56,324 bases of DNA. It comes from Acidimicrobiales bacterium. GTDB taxonomy: Bacteria > Actinomycetota > Acidimicrobiia > Acidimicrobiales > CADCSY01. Shown piece by piece: positions 1 to 6,869 of the stretch. The notes under the pieces are model-generated. The model searched no databases. It saw only the letters and a list, made by a program, of their open reading frames with translations, and had not been told where the DNA came from. The DNA is taken from assembly GCA_035512495.1 (NCBI GenBank), contig DATKDW010000040.1, positions 1 to 56,324 on the forward strand, given 5' to 3'. Both the position numbers and the translations under genes were made by a program. How positions within the stretch are numbered: position 1 is the stretch's first letter; each line of letters begins with the position of its first letter.

Positions 1-15
1 TGGAGCGGTTCAGCA
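1..15 (-). CDS. Start of an unknown gene, cut by the window edge
   Basis: Only the first five codons (Met-Leu-Asn-Arg-Ser) are inside the window. The start is supported by a strong Shine-Dalgarno sequence, GAGGAGGT on the minus strand at about 20-27, six bases before the ATG. The gene reads out of the left edge and belongs to the same accessory segment as the integrase further right. Nothing can be said about the product. Confidence 0.5.
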
Positions 16-238
16 TGGTGACCTCCTCGATGGTCCAGTTACCTCACTAGGCCACTGAGGAGCACGGGATCTCGCGCAGGAATCCGAATTCGTACTGTGC
101 GGGACCCGCTGGACCTGGCACGGGACGGAAACCGGAAACCTCTTGGACAGGAGCGAACCAGGCGGACTGGCTCCGGGATCCGATGGAAGAGAGGCACTCC
201 ACGCCTCTCGGCGGGTCGAGATCGCCGGCCCTGCCCGC

Positions 239-244
239 TACCGT
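239..244 (+). promoter_or_regulatory. Putative -10 element of the Cys-rich mini-gene
   Basis: TACCGT fits the actinobacterial TANNNT -10 pattern and lies 7 nt before the GTG at 252, the spacing expected if transcription begins on the start codon (leaderless mRNA). No convincing -35 is visible. Confidence 0.4.
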
Positions 245-251
245 CGGGGTC

Positions 252-383
252 GTGGAGATCGCCTGCGCAGACTGTGGCTGCCTCGTGCAGCACGGCGTGA
301 TCGTGCAGGCCTGCGCTCGGCATCCGGAGTGCTGCTGCCGCCAGGTGACAGTCGCCGAGGGCGACGAACGGGCGCCCTTGTAG
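252..383 (+). CDS. Small Cys-rich protein (43 aa), possible zinc-binding
   Basis: This short frame codes 43 residues with seven cysteines (5, 8, 10, 21, 27-29) and two histidines (14, 24), arranged as CxxCxC followed by C-x5-CCC. Most codons end in G or C, a coding signature missing from the other frames around it. A TACCGT element lies 7 nt before the GTG start and no Shine-Dalgarno is present, as in several other genes of this window. The residue pattern suggests a small metal-binding fold, but I do not recognise the family. It sits in the accessory segment left of the integrase. It could be chance, because the frame is short. Confidence 0.45.
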   Translation: MEIACADCGCLVQHGVIVQACARHPECCCRQVTVAEGDERAPL

Positions 384-714
384 CGCTCCGGCAGCCGTGG
401 GTGGACGCCACACCCATCTCGCACGAGCGAGGGGCGCGGATTCCCGACTCCATAGGAACCCGGCGTTCCTACTGTCGCTGGCCGTCCCGCACGAGAGCGC
501 AACAGTCGTTTGCGATCCGGGATCCCACGCACCGTGAGTCCGGGAACCATCCCATCCTCCGGACACACCCTTGCAGGTTTCCCTCCGGGACACCTGCGTC
601 TCACGCTGCGCGCGCTCCCACCGCCTCTTGCACGTCGACCGACACGCCCCCACGCCCGTGGACCCGGCGTAGCCGTTGCTCCAGACACCCGTGCTCGAGG
701 AAGCGAGCCTGTCG
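384..714. other. Gap without a convincing gene
   Basis: No frame on either strand has the third-position GC bias of the neighbouring genes. The gap holds a small hairpin just after the mini-gene (TGGGTG at 398-403 pairing with CACCCA at 411-416) and a 7-bp perfect inverted repeat (TAGGAAC 453-459, GTTCCTA 465-471). It may be the decayed remains of a toxin gene expected next to the antitoxin, but no RES-toxin motif can be read. Confidence 0.4.
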
Positions 715-1107
715 TCAGTCCTCAAGGAAGGCGCGCACCGCTTCCAGCACCGCCCGCGCATCGCCCTCGGCGACGACCTCCAGCGGCGAGCGGTCCCCCA
801 GGAACGGACTGCTGGACCGCAGGAACGCTCGAGCGGTCTCCTCGTCGTAGACGAGCTGGATCGAGCGGGCGACGCGGTACAGCAGCCGTAGCCCCTCCTC
901 GTTGTCGGAGCGGATCTCTCCTCCGGCGGCCCAGGCCCGGATCGGGCGAGCGTCGGAGAGCCCGACCCCGACGGCTGCGATCCGCTGGCCGACCATCTCC
1001 AAGAGCTGCGCGGCGATCTGCACGGCAGAGCGCTGGACAGACTCCTTGTAGGCGCGCTCCTGCGCCTCGATGACCGCCTCGACCCTCTCATCCGTGGTGC
1101 GGGTCAT
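715..1107 (-). CDS. MbcA/ParS/Xre-type antitoxin (DUF2384 family)
   Basis: The 130-residue product ends in the toxin-binding domain typical of Xre/MbcA/ParS antitoxins: the stretch SSPFLGDRSPLEVV followed by a terminal helix ending FLED is the family hallmark. The N-terminal half is helical and probably binds DNA. These antitoxins normally neutralise a RES-domain (NAD-degrading) toxin coded immediately downstream. Here the downstream 700 bases hold no recognisable toxin, so this looks like an orphan or a partner of the gene starting at the window edge. The ATG at 1107 is preferred over a GTG at 1113 because AGGAG lies 9 nt before it. A promoter and an inverted-repeat operator candidate lie upstream at 1204-1264. 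Confidence 0.75.
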   Translation of the reverse strand: MTRTTDERVEAVIEAQERAYKESVQRSAVQIAAQLLEMVGQRIAAVGVGLSDARPIRAWAAGGEIRSDNEEGLRLLYRVARSIQLVYDEETARAFLRSSSPFLGDRSPLEVVAEGDARAVLEAVRAFLED

Positions 1108-1203
1108 CCGCACACGCTCCTCTCACGGGCTCGACCGCTTCCACGCCCTTCGGGAAGTGCATACTTCACTGTCGGTCAAACGCCGGCTGACTGTAGCACT
1201 ACC

Positions 1204-1227
1204 ACAAGTGTGCTGTCGCACAGTTGT
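1204..1227. promoter_or_regulatory. Inverted-repeat operator candidate of the antitoxin gene
   Basis: ACAAGTGTGC (1204-1213) and GCACAGTTGT (1218-1227) form a 9/10 inverted repeat with a 4-base spacer, about 100 bases upstream of the antitoxin start and just downstream of the predicted transcription start. Antitoxins of this class usually repress their own promoter, so this is the likely operator. Confidence 0.4.
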
Positions 1228-1233
1228 ACGTGC

Positions 1234-1264
1234 ACTACATGCGGACTGTACCCCCCGATGTCAA
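1234..1264 (-). promoter_or_regulatory. Putative antitoxin promoter
   Basis: On the minus strand a perfect TTGACA (plus-strand 1259-1264) is followed after 19 bases by TGTAGT (1234-1239), a fair -10. Transcription would begin near 1227, at the edge of the inverted repeat, and read into the antitoxin gene. Confidence 0.35.
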
Positions 1265-1408
1265 CCCCCTACCCCTGCGAGGCCCCCCACCCGGCTGCTC
1301 ACCCGCGAAGCTGGCGACCACTCCTCCACGAGCATGGACCCTTCTGCCCGGCGCTGCGATGGTGGCTCTCGCGCCGTCGGCGCGCTGAGCACTGCTTGCC
1401 GACGCTCA

Positions 1409-2593
1409 TCAGGACCCTGGGCCACTCGTGGCCCGACCGCGCCCATCCGGGATCGTCCCGAGCAGCGCGCCCATGACGGCGCCGGCCTCGGCATCCGTGG
1501 CCGGGAGCGAGTGGCTGTAGATGTTCAGGGTCGTGGCCTTGTCCCGGTGGCCGAGGCGGGCGCTGATGGTGGCGATCGGCGTGCCGGCGTCGCCGAGCGC
1601 GGTGGCCACGAAGTGGCGGACGTCGTGGAGCCGGACGTGGTCGAGGTCGAGGTCGGCCCGGAGGCGACCGAACCAGTTCGTGCAGACGTCGGGTCGCCAT
1701 GGCGCCGAGCCGTCGGCCTCCTCGGAGAACAGGAACGCATCGTCGGCCAGCGCCACCCCGACCGCCAGGGCCCGCTCCCGGGCCCGGAGGTGGAACTCAC
1801 GCAGCAGGTCACCCGTAGCGGAATCGACGGACACTCGGCGGGCCTGGTGGGTCTTGGTGTCCTTCTCGATCCGCTGCTGGTCGACCTGGGCGATGGAGCG
1901 GCTGATGGCGATCTCGCCTCGGTCCCACCGGATGTCGCTCCACCGCAGCGCGCACCCCTCGCCCCGACGACAACCGGTGACGGCGAGCAGCCAGAGGTAG
2001 ACGCCGAAGTCAGGATCGAACTCGAAGGAGGCTGCCAGCAGATCGTGGACCTGGGCCACCGAAGGCGGCTTGATCTCCGTCCGGCGAGCTGCCGGCGGTG
2101 TGGCGTCGACTGCCGGGTTGCGGGCGATGAGGCCCCACTTGCGCGCCTGTTCGAGCGATTGGCGCATCACCGTGTGGCAGTAGCGCACCGTGCGCCCCGA
2201 CAGCGGCCTGCCGCGCCGGCCGCCCGACGACCGGAGCTGCTGGTACCAGTGGTCGAGCTCGAGCGTGCGGATCGACGCCACCTTGCGGTCGCCGAAGGCC
2301 GGCTTCACGAAGCGCTCGGCCACCCACCGGTAGCCCCGCTCGGTGTTGGCCTCCACCGTCGACGCCTTGATCTCGAGCCACCGGTCGACCACCTCGCAGA
2401 CCGTCATCGGCGCCGAGGCGACGTGGCGACCCTCGTCGACCTCGACGACCAGGCGGGCGAGCTCACCCTCGGCGTCCCGGCGGCTGCCGCGCACCGTCCG
2501 CTCGATGTACCGGCGCTTCCCGTCGGCCGATCGGCCGACGTAGACCTTCAGCCGCCAGGTGTCGCGGCTGCGCTGCTGCAGGTGCCCTCGCAT
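1409..2593 (-). CDS. Tyrosine recombinase / phage-type integrase
   Basis: The 394-residue protein has the three parts of a tyrosine integrase: an N-terminal arm-binding region with basic residues, a core-binding SAM-like domain (about 65-160), and a catalytic domain with the expected residues. The first Arg is in TGCRRGEGCALRW, the HxxR box is in RLHDVRHFVAT, the second His is in SARLGHRD, and the nucleophilic Tyr is in LNIYSHS. A Shine-Dalgarno GGGAGG precedes the ATG at 2593. The gene starts 110 bases from the 3' end of tRNA-Arg(ACG), the usual arrangement for elements that insert into a tRNA 3' end, so the element extends leftwards from here. The other attachment site lies outside the window. 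Confidence 0.92.
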   Translation of the reverse strand: MRGHLQQRSRDTWRLKVYVGRSADGKRRYIERTVRGSRRDAEGELARLVVEVDEGRHVASAPMTVCEVVDRWLEIKASTVEANTERGYRWVAERFVKPAFGDRKVASIRTLELDHWYQQLRSSGGRRGRPLSGRTVRYCHTVMRQSLEQARKWGLIARNPAVDATPPAARRTEIKPPSVAQVHDLLAASFEFDPDFGVYLWLLAVTGCRRGEGCALRWSDIRWDRGEIAISRSIAQVDQQRIEKDTKTHQARRVSVDSATGDLLREFHLRARERALAVGVALADDAFLFSEEADGSAPWRPDVCTNWFGRLRADLDLDHVRLHDVRHFVATALGDAGTPIATISARLGHRDKATTLNIYSHSLPATDAEAGAVMGALLGTIPDGRGRATSGPGS

Positions 2594-2624
2594 GGGGACC
2601 TCCCTCTCAGGTTGCGACCCGTCG

Positions 2625-2645
2625 GGATTGCCAACGGATTGCCAA
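2625..2645. repeat. Tandem direct repeat, candidate integrase arm-type sites
   Basis: GGATTGCCAA occurs twice (2625-2634 and 2636-2645), one helical turn apart, in the gap between the integrase start and the tRNA that is the presumed attachment site. Short direct repeats there are typical arm-type binding sites of tyrosine integrases. Confidence 0.4.
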
Positions 2646-2703
2646 GAGGGGTCCGAAGCGAGGCACTGCTCAGGTCACGAACCCGATGACCAGGGCATTC
2701 TCG

Positions 2704-2776
2704 CGCGCTCGGAGGGATTCGAACCCCCAACCTTCTGATCCGTAGTCAGATGCTCTATCCGTTGAGCTACGAGCGC
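2704..2776 (-). tRNA. tRNA-Arg(ACG)
   Basis: The minus strand folds as a full cloverleaf: acceptor GCGCTCG pairs with CGAGCGC, the anticodon loop is CTACGGA (anticodon ACG) between TCTGA and TCAGA, and the T-arm carries TTCGAAT. The discriminator is G and CCA is not encoded. It reads CGT/CGC codons after A34 deamination. Its 3' end faces the integrase and is the presumed insertion target. Confidence 0.95.
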
Positions 2777-2884
2777 TGGATTGCGAGGGACGAGCCTACC
2801 GCCTCGGTCCTGAGGCTCCCAGCCGACCTGCGGTCCCTGGAAACCCCTCGACGCCGGGCCCATCTTGTGAACACAATCACGATC

Positions 2885-4171
2885 ATGCGGGTGGTCATCG
2901 TGGGTGCGGGCTTCGCCGGCCTCGACTGCGCACGAGCGCTGGCGGGCTCGCGGGCCGAGGTCACGTTGGTCGAGCGCAACAACTTCCACACCTTCCAGCC
3001 CCTCCTCTACCAGGTCGCCACGGCCGGCCTGGCGGCGGCAGACGTGAGCCACGCCGTCCGCGGCATCGTCGCCGGCGTCGACAACGTGACGGTGCGGCGG
3101 GGCGTGGTGACAGGAGTGGACTGGGACCAGCGGACCCTCGAGCTCGACGGCGACCACCCCGCCCTTCCCTTCGACCGGCTGGTGCTGGCGGCAGGCGCGG
3201 TGGCGGGGTTCTTCGGGGTGCCCGGCGCCGAGGAGCACGGCTTCCCGCTGTACTCGCTGACCGACGCCATCCGGCTGCGCAACCACATCCTCGAGCGCTT
3301 CGAGGCCGCCGACGAGGACCCCTTGCTCATCGACCGCGGCGCCCTGACCTTCGTGGTGGTGGGCGGCGGGCCGACGGGGGTGGAGATCGCCGGCGCCCTC
3401 ATGGAGCTCTTCGAGATGGTACTGCGGCACGACTTCCCCCGCCTGGCGGTCCACCGCGCAAGGGTGGTGCTGGTCGAGATGGCCGACACCGTGCTCGGCC
3501 CGTTCAGCCCCCAATCACGTCGCCACGGGGTGGAGGAGCTGCGCCGAAGGGGTGTCGAGCTGCGCCTCGGTCAGCAGGTCGCGTCGGTCGCCGCCGACGC
3601 GTTGACCCTGACGTCGGGCGAGCGGATCGACACCTCGACGCTGGTGTGGGCGGCAGGCGTGCGCGCCAACCCCCTCGCCGACGCCCTCGGAGTGGACCAG
3701 ACCGGCGGTGGGCGGATCGTCGTGGGCGACGACCTCCGCCTCCCCGGCCACCCCGAGGCCTTCGCCGTTGGTGACGTGGCCGCCGTCCTCGGGCCCGACG
3801 GGCGGCCGCTCCCCCAGCTCGCCCCGGTGGCCAAGCAGTCGGGCGCCCACGTCGGGCCGGTCCTGCGGGCCGAGGCCGAGGGCACCACGAGCCCGGCGCC
3901 GTTCCGCTACCGCGACCGGGGAACCATGGCCACCATCGGCCGCCGGGCGGCGGTGGCCGACCTCCCCCTCGGCATCCGGCTCTCGGGGACGCCGGCGTGG
4001 CTGGCGTGGCTGGGCCTCCACCTCCTCCTGCTGGTGGGGTTCCGGAACCGCCTGAGCGTGTTCGTCAACTGGGCCTGGAGCTACCTCACCTACGACCGGG
4101 GCCCCCGCCTCATCATCGAGGCCTCAGACCCACCGCCGGGCGGGCCGGCACCGCCGATGCCGTCGCCCTGA
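2885..4171 (+). CDS. ndh: Type II NADH dehydrogenase (NDH-2)
   Basis: The 428-residue protein is a single-subunit NAD(P)H:quinone oxidoreductase that passes electrons from NADH to the quinone pool without pumping protons. The FAD-binding Rossmann motif GAGFAG is at residues 7-12, and the second, NADH-binding motif GGGPTGVEIAG starts near 158. The FAD-closing segment with AVGDVAAV lies near 295. A hydrophobic, Trp-rich C-terminal stretch (about 375-410) would anchor it to the inner membrane face. The ATG at 2885 is chosen because the first glycine motif follows directly; an upstream in-frame extension would run into the tRNA. Confidence 0.93.
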   Translation: MRVVIVGAGFAGLDCARALAGSRAEVTLVERNNFHTFQPLLYQVATAGLAAADVSHAVRGIVAGVDNVTVRRGVVTGVDWDQRTLELDGDHPALPFDRLVLAAGAVAGFFGVPGAEEHGFPLYSLTDAIRLRNHILERFEAADEDPLLIDRGALTFVVVGGGPTGVEIAGALMELFEMVLRHDFPRLAVHRARVVLVEMADTVLGPFSPQSRRHGVEELRRRGVELRLGQQVASVAADALTLTSGERIDTSTLVWAAGVRANPLADALGVDQTGGGRIVVGDDLRLPGHPEAFAVGDVAAVLGPDGRPLPQLAPVAKQSGAHVGPVLRAEAEGTTSPAPFRYRDRGTMATIGRRAAVADLPLGIRLSGTPAWLAWLGLHLLLLVGFRNRLSVFVNWAWSYLTYDRGPRLIIEASDPPPGGPAPPMPSP

Positions 4172-4211
4172 CGGCATCGGCCACCATGGCGGCACCCCAC
4201 CCGGAGGAGCC

Positions 4212-4748
4212 ATGCCCTACCTCGTCTTCGACCTCGACGGCACCCTGCTCGACTCCGACGCCGCCCTGGCCGGCGCCTTCGTCCGCCTCGGCGTGCCCGC
4301 CGATCAGGTCACCTTCGGCCACGTGGTGGCCGACGAGTGCGCCCGCCTCGGACTGGCACTCGACGACTACCTCGCCGCCTACGACACCTCCGAGGCCCGA
4401 CCCTTCCCCGGGGTCGATGAAGCGCTCGCCGCGCTGTCCGGCTACTCGGTGTGCTCCAACAAAGCGAGGGTCTCGGGCGTCGCTGAGCTGGCTGGCCTCG
4501 GCTGGGAGCCCGAGGTCGCCCTCTTCGCCGACGACTTCGGTGGCGGCCCCAAGCGGCTGGGCCCCGTCCTGGCTGCCCTCGACATGCGCGGGGCCGACGT
4601 CGTCTTCGTCGGCGACACCGCCCACGACGCCCGCTGCGCTGCTGCGGAGGGCGCCGCGTTCGCCGCCGCGGCGTGGAACCCCCGGGCCGTCGACCTGGCG
4701 GCAGATGTCGTCCTTCGCCACCCCCGCGAGCTGCTCGACCTCCTCTAG
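4212..4748 (+). CDS. HAD-superfamily hydrolase
   Basis: A 178-residue phosphatase-like protein. Motif I is DLDGT near the N-terminus (nucleophilic and acid-base Asp), motif II Ser is in VCSNKAR, motif III Lys in PKRLG and motif IV in VFVGDTAHDA. The small cap is typical of phosphoglycolate-phosphatase-like members; the substrate cannot be read from sequence. GGAGGAG lies 2-8 bases before the ATG, only 40 bases after the ndh stop, so co-transcription with ndh is likely. Confidence 0.85.
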   Translation: MPYLVFDLDGTLLDSDAALAGAFVRLGVPADQVTFGHVVADECARLGLALDDYLAAYDTSEARPFPGVDEALAALSGYSVCSNKARVSGVAELAGLGWEPEVALFADDFGGGPKRLGPVLAALDMRGADVVFVGDTAHDARCAAAEGAAFAAAAWNPRAVDLAADVVLRHPRELLDLL

Positions 4749-4868
4749 CCGCCCGGTCGCCGGCGCGGCCCGGCCACCGCCGGTGGACGCGTGCGCCCCG
4801 AGCGGGTGGACTGGCGGGAGCGGGGACGGGGAACATCCCCGCGACCCGTCGACCAGGGAGGTCCGCCC

Positions 4869-5030
4869 ATGTGGCGAGTCATCGGCGTCATCGTCGCCGC
4901 CATCGTGGTGCTCAGCATCCTCGGCGTGGTGCTGCGCGCCCTGCGGTGGGTCCTCTACGTCGCCCTCATCCTGGCGGTGCTCAGCGCCATCCTCGGCTTC
5001 TTCGCCAAGGACAAGACCGACACCACCTGA
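4869..5030 (+). CDS. Small membrane protein (53 aa)
   Basis: The product is almost entirely two hydrophobic helices (about residues 4-22 and 26-46) ending in a charged tail KDKTDTT. The start is fixed by GGGAGG seven bases before the ATG. I do not recognise a family. It is the last gene of the rightward ndh-HAD cluster, followed by two nested hairpins before the convergent muralidase gene. Confidence 0.65.
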   Translation: MWRVIGVIVAAIVVLSILGVVLRALRWVLYVALILAVLSAILGFFAKDKTDTT

Positions 5031-5043
5031 CCGCGAAGAAGGC

Positions 5044-5060
5044 CCCGGCCGGAGGCCGGG
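5044..5060. terminator. Hairpin at the end of the ndh cluster
   Basis: CCCGGCC (5044-5050) and GGCCGGG (5054-5060) form a 7-bp GC stem with a GGA loop, 14 bases after the small membrane gene. There is no U-run, as is common for actinobacterial terminators. Confidence 0.45.
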
Positions 5061-5091
5061 ACCCTCTTCAGCGGACAGCGAGCTTGTGGCG

Positions 5092-5145
5092 CCGACGGAA
5101 GGGGCCCAGCCGGAGCCTGCGGAGGCTGGGAAGGCCTCCCGTCGG
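5092..5145. terminator. Nested hairpin between convergent genes
   Basis: An outer stem CCGACGG (5092-5098) with CCGTCGG (5139-5145) encloses an inner stem CCCAGCC (5105-5111) with GGCTGGG (5124-5130). It lies in the 133-base gap between two convergent genes and could stop transcription from either side. Confidence 0.45.
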
Positions 5146-5163
5146 TACAGGACCCGTGAGCCC

Positions 5164-6348
5164 CTAGGTGTAGCCGAGCTTGCGGCTGCAATGGGGCCAG
5201 GCACCCCAGCCCTGCTCGGCCCGGAGGCGCTCTCCCATCTCGATCTGGGTGAGGCGGGAGTGCTGGTGGGGGTAGCCGGTGCCGCCGACGGCCCGCCACG
5301 AGCTGAGGCTGAACTGCAGCCCGCCGTAGTAGCCGTTGCCGGTGTTGATCGACCAGTTGCCACCGGACTCGCACTCCGCCAGGCGGTCCCAGCGGGGGTC
5401 AACTGAGGCGGAGTGCACGTCGGGAGCCGGCTCGGGCTTGCCGGTGACCAGCCAGTAGCCGTCACCGGTGCGCTGAGCGGCGACGCCGGTGATGGGCGCC
5501 TGCGGGCGGGTCTCGCCGAACGACCCGTAGAAGCCGGCGTCGCCGAAGGAGAAGATCCCGCCGTGCTCGGTCGCCAGCCAGTAGCCGTCACCGGAGGGCG
5601 AGACATCCATCCCGACGATGTCGGCGCTGGGGCTGTCGGCGGCGGAACCGCGGAACACCGCGTCGCCGAAGGAGAACATCCCGCCGTCGGCGGCGACCAT
5701 CCAGTAGCCGTCGCCGCTCGGGGTGGTGGCCATGCCGACCACCGGCGAGTTGAGGGCGGTGTGACCCATCGAGCCGAGGAAGCGTGCGTCGCCGAAGGAG
5801 AAGACGCCACCGTCGGAGGCCACCATCCAGTAGCCCTCGCCCGAGGGGGTCGGGCTCATGCCGACGATCGGCTGGTTCAGGCGCATGGCGCCGGTGGAGC
5901 CGAAGAACTCGGCGGCGCCGAAGGAGAAGATCCCGCCGTCGCGGGCGACCATCCAGTAGCCGTCGCCCGTGGGGTGGGCGGCGATGCCCACCACCGGCTG
6001 GGCGAGGGGGGTGCCGTGCATCGAGCCGTGGAAGGAGGCGTCGCCGCGGGCGTGGACACCGCCATCGCGGGTGGCGACGAGGTAGCCCTCTCCTTGGGGG
6101 GCGGCGGCGATGCCCGCCACCTCGGCGACGGCGGCGCCGGGCTCGCCGTGGTCGCCGGCGCTGCCGAAGCCGTAGACGGAGCCGGCATCGGCCGACGCGG
6201 GCAACGACGACGGCACCAGGGCCAGGCCGGCCACCGTGGCGAACGCCGCAGCGGCGGCCACAGCGCGACGCAGGGGCCACCGGGTGGCGCGGCGCTCCGG
6301 GAGCGGCGCCATGGGCGTCGTGCGTCGATCGAGGGGATGGGTGATCAC
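5164..6348 (-). CDS. Secreted Rpf-like muralidase with propeller-type repeats
   Basis: The 394-residue precursor has a signal peptide (basic start, hydrophobic run, Ala-rich cleavage near ASADA, residue about 54), five full and two partial repeats of about 42 residues of the form GDGYWMVA-x-DGGxFSFGDAxFxGS (about 60-315), and a C-terminal resuscitation-promoting-factor-type transglycosylase domain (about 325-394). The catalytic Glu is in LAECESGGNW, and the GGLQF motif follows. Such enzymes cleave peptidoglycan in the wall and promote growth. The repeats probably form a beta-propeller that places the enzyme on the surface. GGAGG seven bases before the GTG fixes the start. A CRP-like site and a long untranslated leader lie upstream. 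Confidence 0.88.
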   Translation of the reverse strand: MITHPLDRRTTPMAPLPERRATRWPLRRAVAAAAAFATVAGLALVPSSLPASADAGSVYGFGSAGDHGEPGAAVAEVAGIAAAPQGEGYLVATRDGGVHARGDASFHGSMHGTPLAQPVVGIAAHPTGDGYWMVARDGGIFSFGAAEFFGSTGAMRLNQPIVGMSPTPSGEGYWMVASDGGVFSFGDARFLGSMGHTALNSPVVGMATTPSGDGYWMVAADGGMFSFGDAVFRGSAADSPSADIVGMDVSPSGDGYWLATEHGGIFSFGDAGFYGSFGETRPQAPITGVAAQRTGDGYWLVTGKPEPAPDVHSASVDPRWDRLAECESGGNWSINTGNGYYGGLQFSLSSWRAVGGTGYPHQHSRLTQIEMGERLRAEQGWGAWPHCSRKLGYT

Positions 6349-6570
6349 GGGAGAACCTCCAGGCCCGGGGCCACCACGCGCACCCGCCAGGCGAGCTGGT
6401 GGGAGGGGGCAACCGCACTCCCCTCACGCAAACGAGCGAGGAGCGGACAGGTGTCGGGACGCTGCCAGAGGGACCTGGGGCTCAGGTCGCGGCGCGCGTC
6501 GAGGACGTGCTGGTTGTGGTTGTTGCGAGAACGTTACCGGTCGCGACGCCGATCCGTAACATTTGGTCCG

Positions 6571-6586
6571 GGTGACTTCGGTCACA
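6571..6586. promoter_or_regulatory. CRP-like binding site upstream of the muralidase gene
   Basis: The plus strand reads GGTGA-N6-TCACA, one mismatch from the CRP consensus TGTGA-N6-TCACA. It lies 223-238 bases upstream of the muralidase start. A TAACGT element (minus strand, 6531-6536) could be the -10. In Mycobacterium tuberculosis rpfA is a known CRP target. Confidence 0.5.
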
Positions 6587-6628
6587 CCGAACCGGCACGC
6601 CCTCCCCGACAGACAGCGGGGGGCAGAG

Positions 6629-6719
6629 CGGAGAGGGTGGGATTCGAACCCACGGTGGCCCTTGCGGACCACAACGCCTTAGCAGGGCGTCCCGTTCAAC
6701 CTGGCTCCGGCACCTCTCC
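6629..6719 (-). tRNA. tRNA-Ser(GCT)
   Basis: A 91-base class II tRNA on the minus strand: acceptor GGAGAGG pairs with CCTCTCC, anticodon loop CTGCTAA between ACGCC and GGCGT gives anticodon GCT, a long variable arm is closed by a GGTCC/GGCC stem, and the T-loop is TTCGAAT. The discriminator is G, the serine identity base. CCA is not encoded. Confidence 0.95.
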
Positions 6720-6769
6720 CGATGAGCCGCACCACCATACCGGGCGAGGCGGCCGGACCGGCCTCGTGG

Positions 6770-6856
6770 CGGAGCGGGAGGGATTCGAACCCCCGGGCCC
6801 CGGAGGGCCGGCTGCTTTCAAGGCAGCTGCAATCGACCGGACTCTGCCACCGCTCC
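6770..6856 (-). tRNA. tRNA-Ser(TGA)
   Basis: An 87-base class II tRNA on the minus strand: acceptor GGAGCGG/CCGCTCC, anticodon loop CTTGAAA between GCTGC and GCAGC gives TGA, with a GC-rich variable arm and a standard T-arm. It lies 50 bases upstream of tRNA-Ser(GCT); the pair may be co-transcribed. Confidence 0.95.
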
Positions 6857-6869
6857 TCGCCCCGCGACG

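Noticed and set aside
47-688. Minus-strand frame of 213 codons downstream of the antitoxin, a possible toxin gene
   Set aside because: Third codon positions show no GC bias, and no RES-domain or other toxin motif can be read; it looks like non-coding sequence.
6349-6570. c-di-AMP (ydaO-yuaA) riboswitch upstream of the Rpf gene
   Set aside because: Such switches precede many actinobacterial rpf genes and a CCAGCTCGCC segment is faintly similar, but the conserved adenines and the 5' half of the motif are missing.
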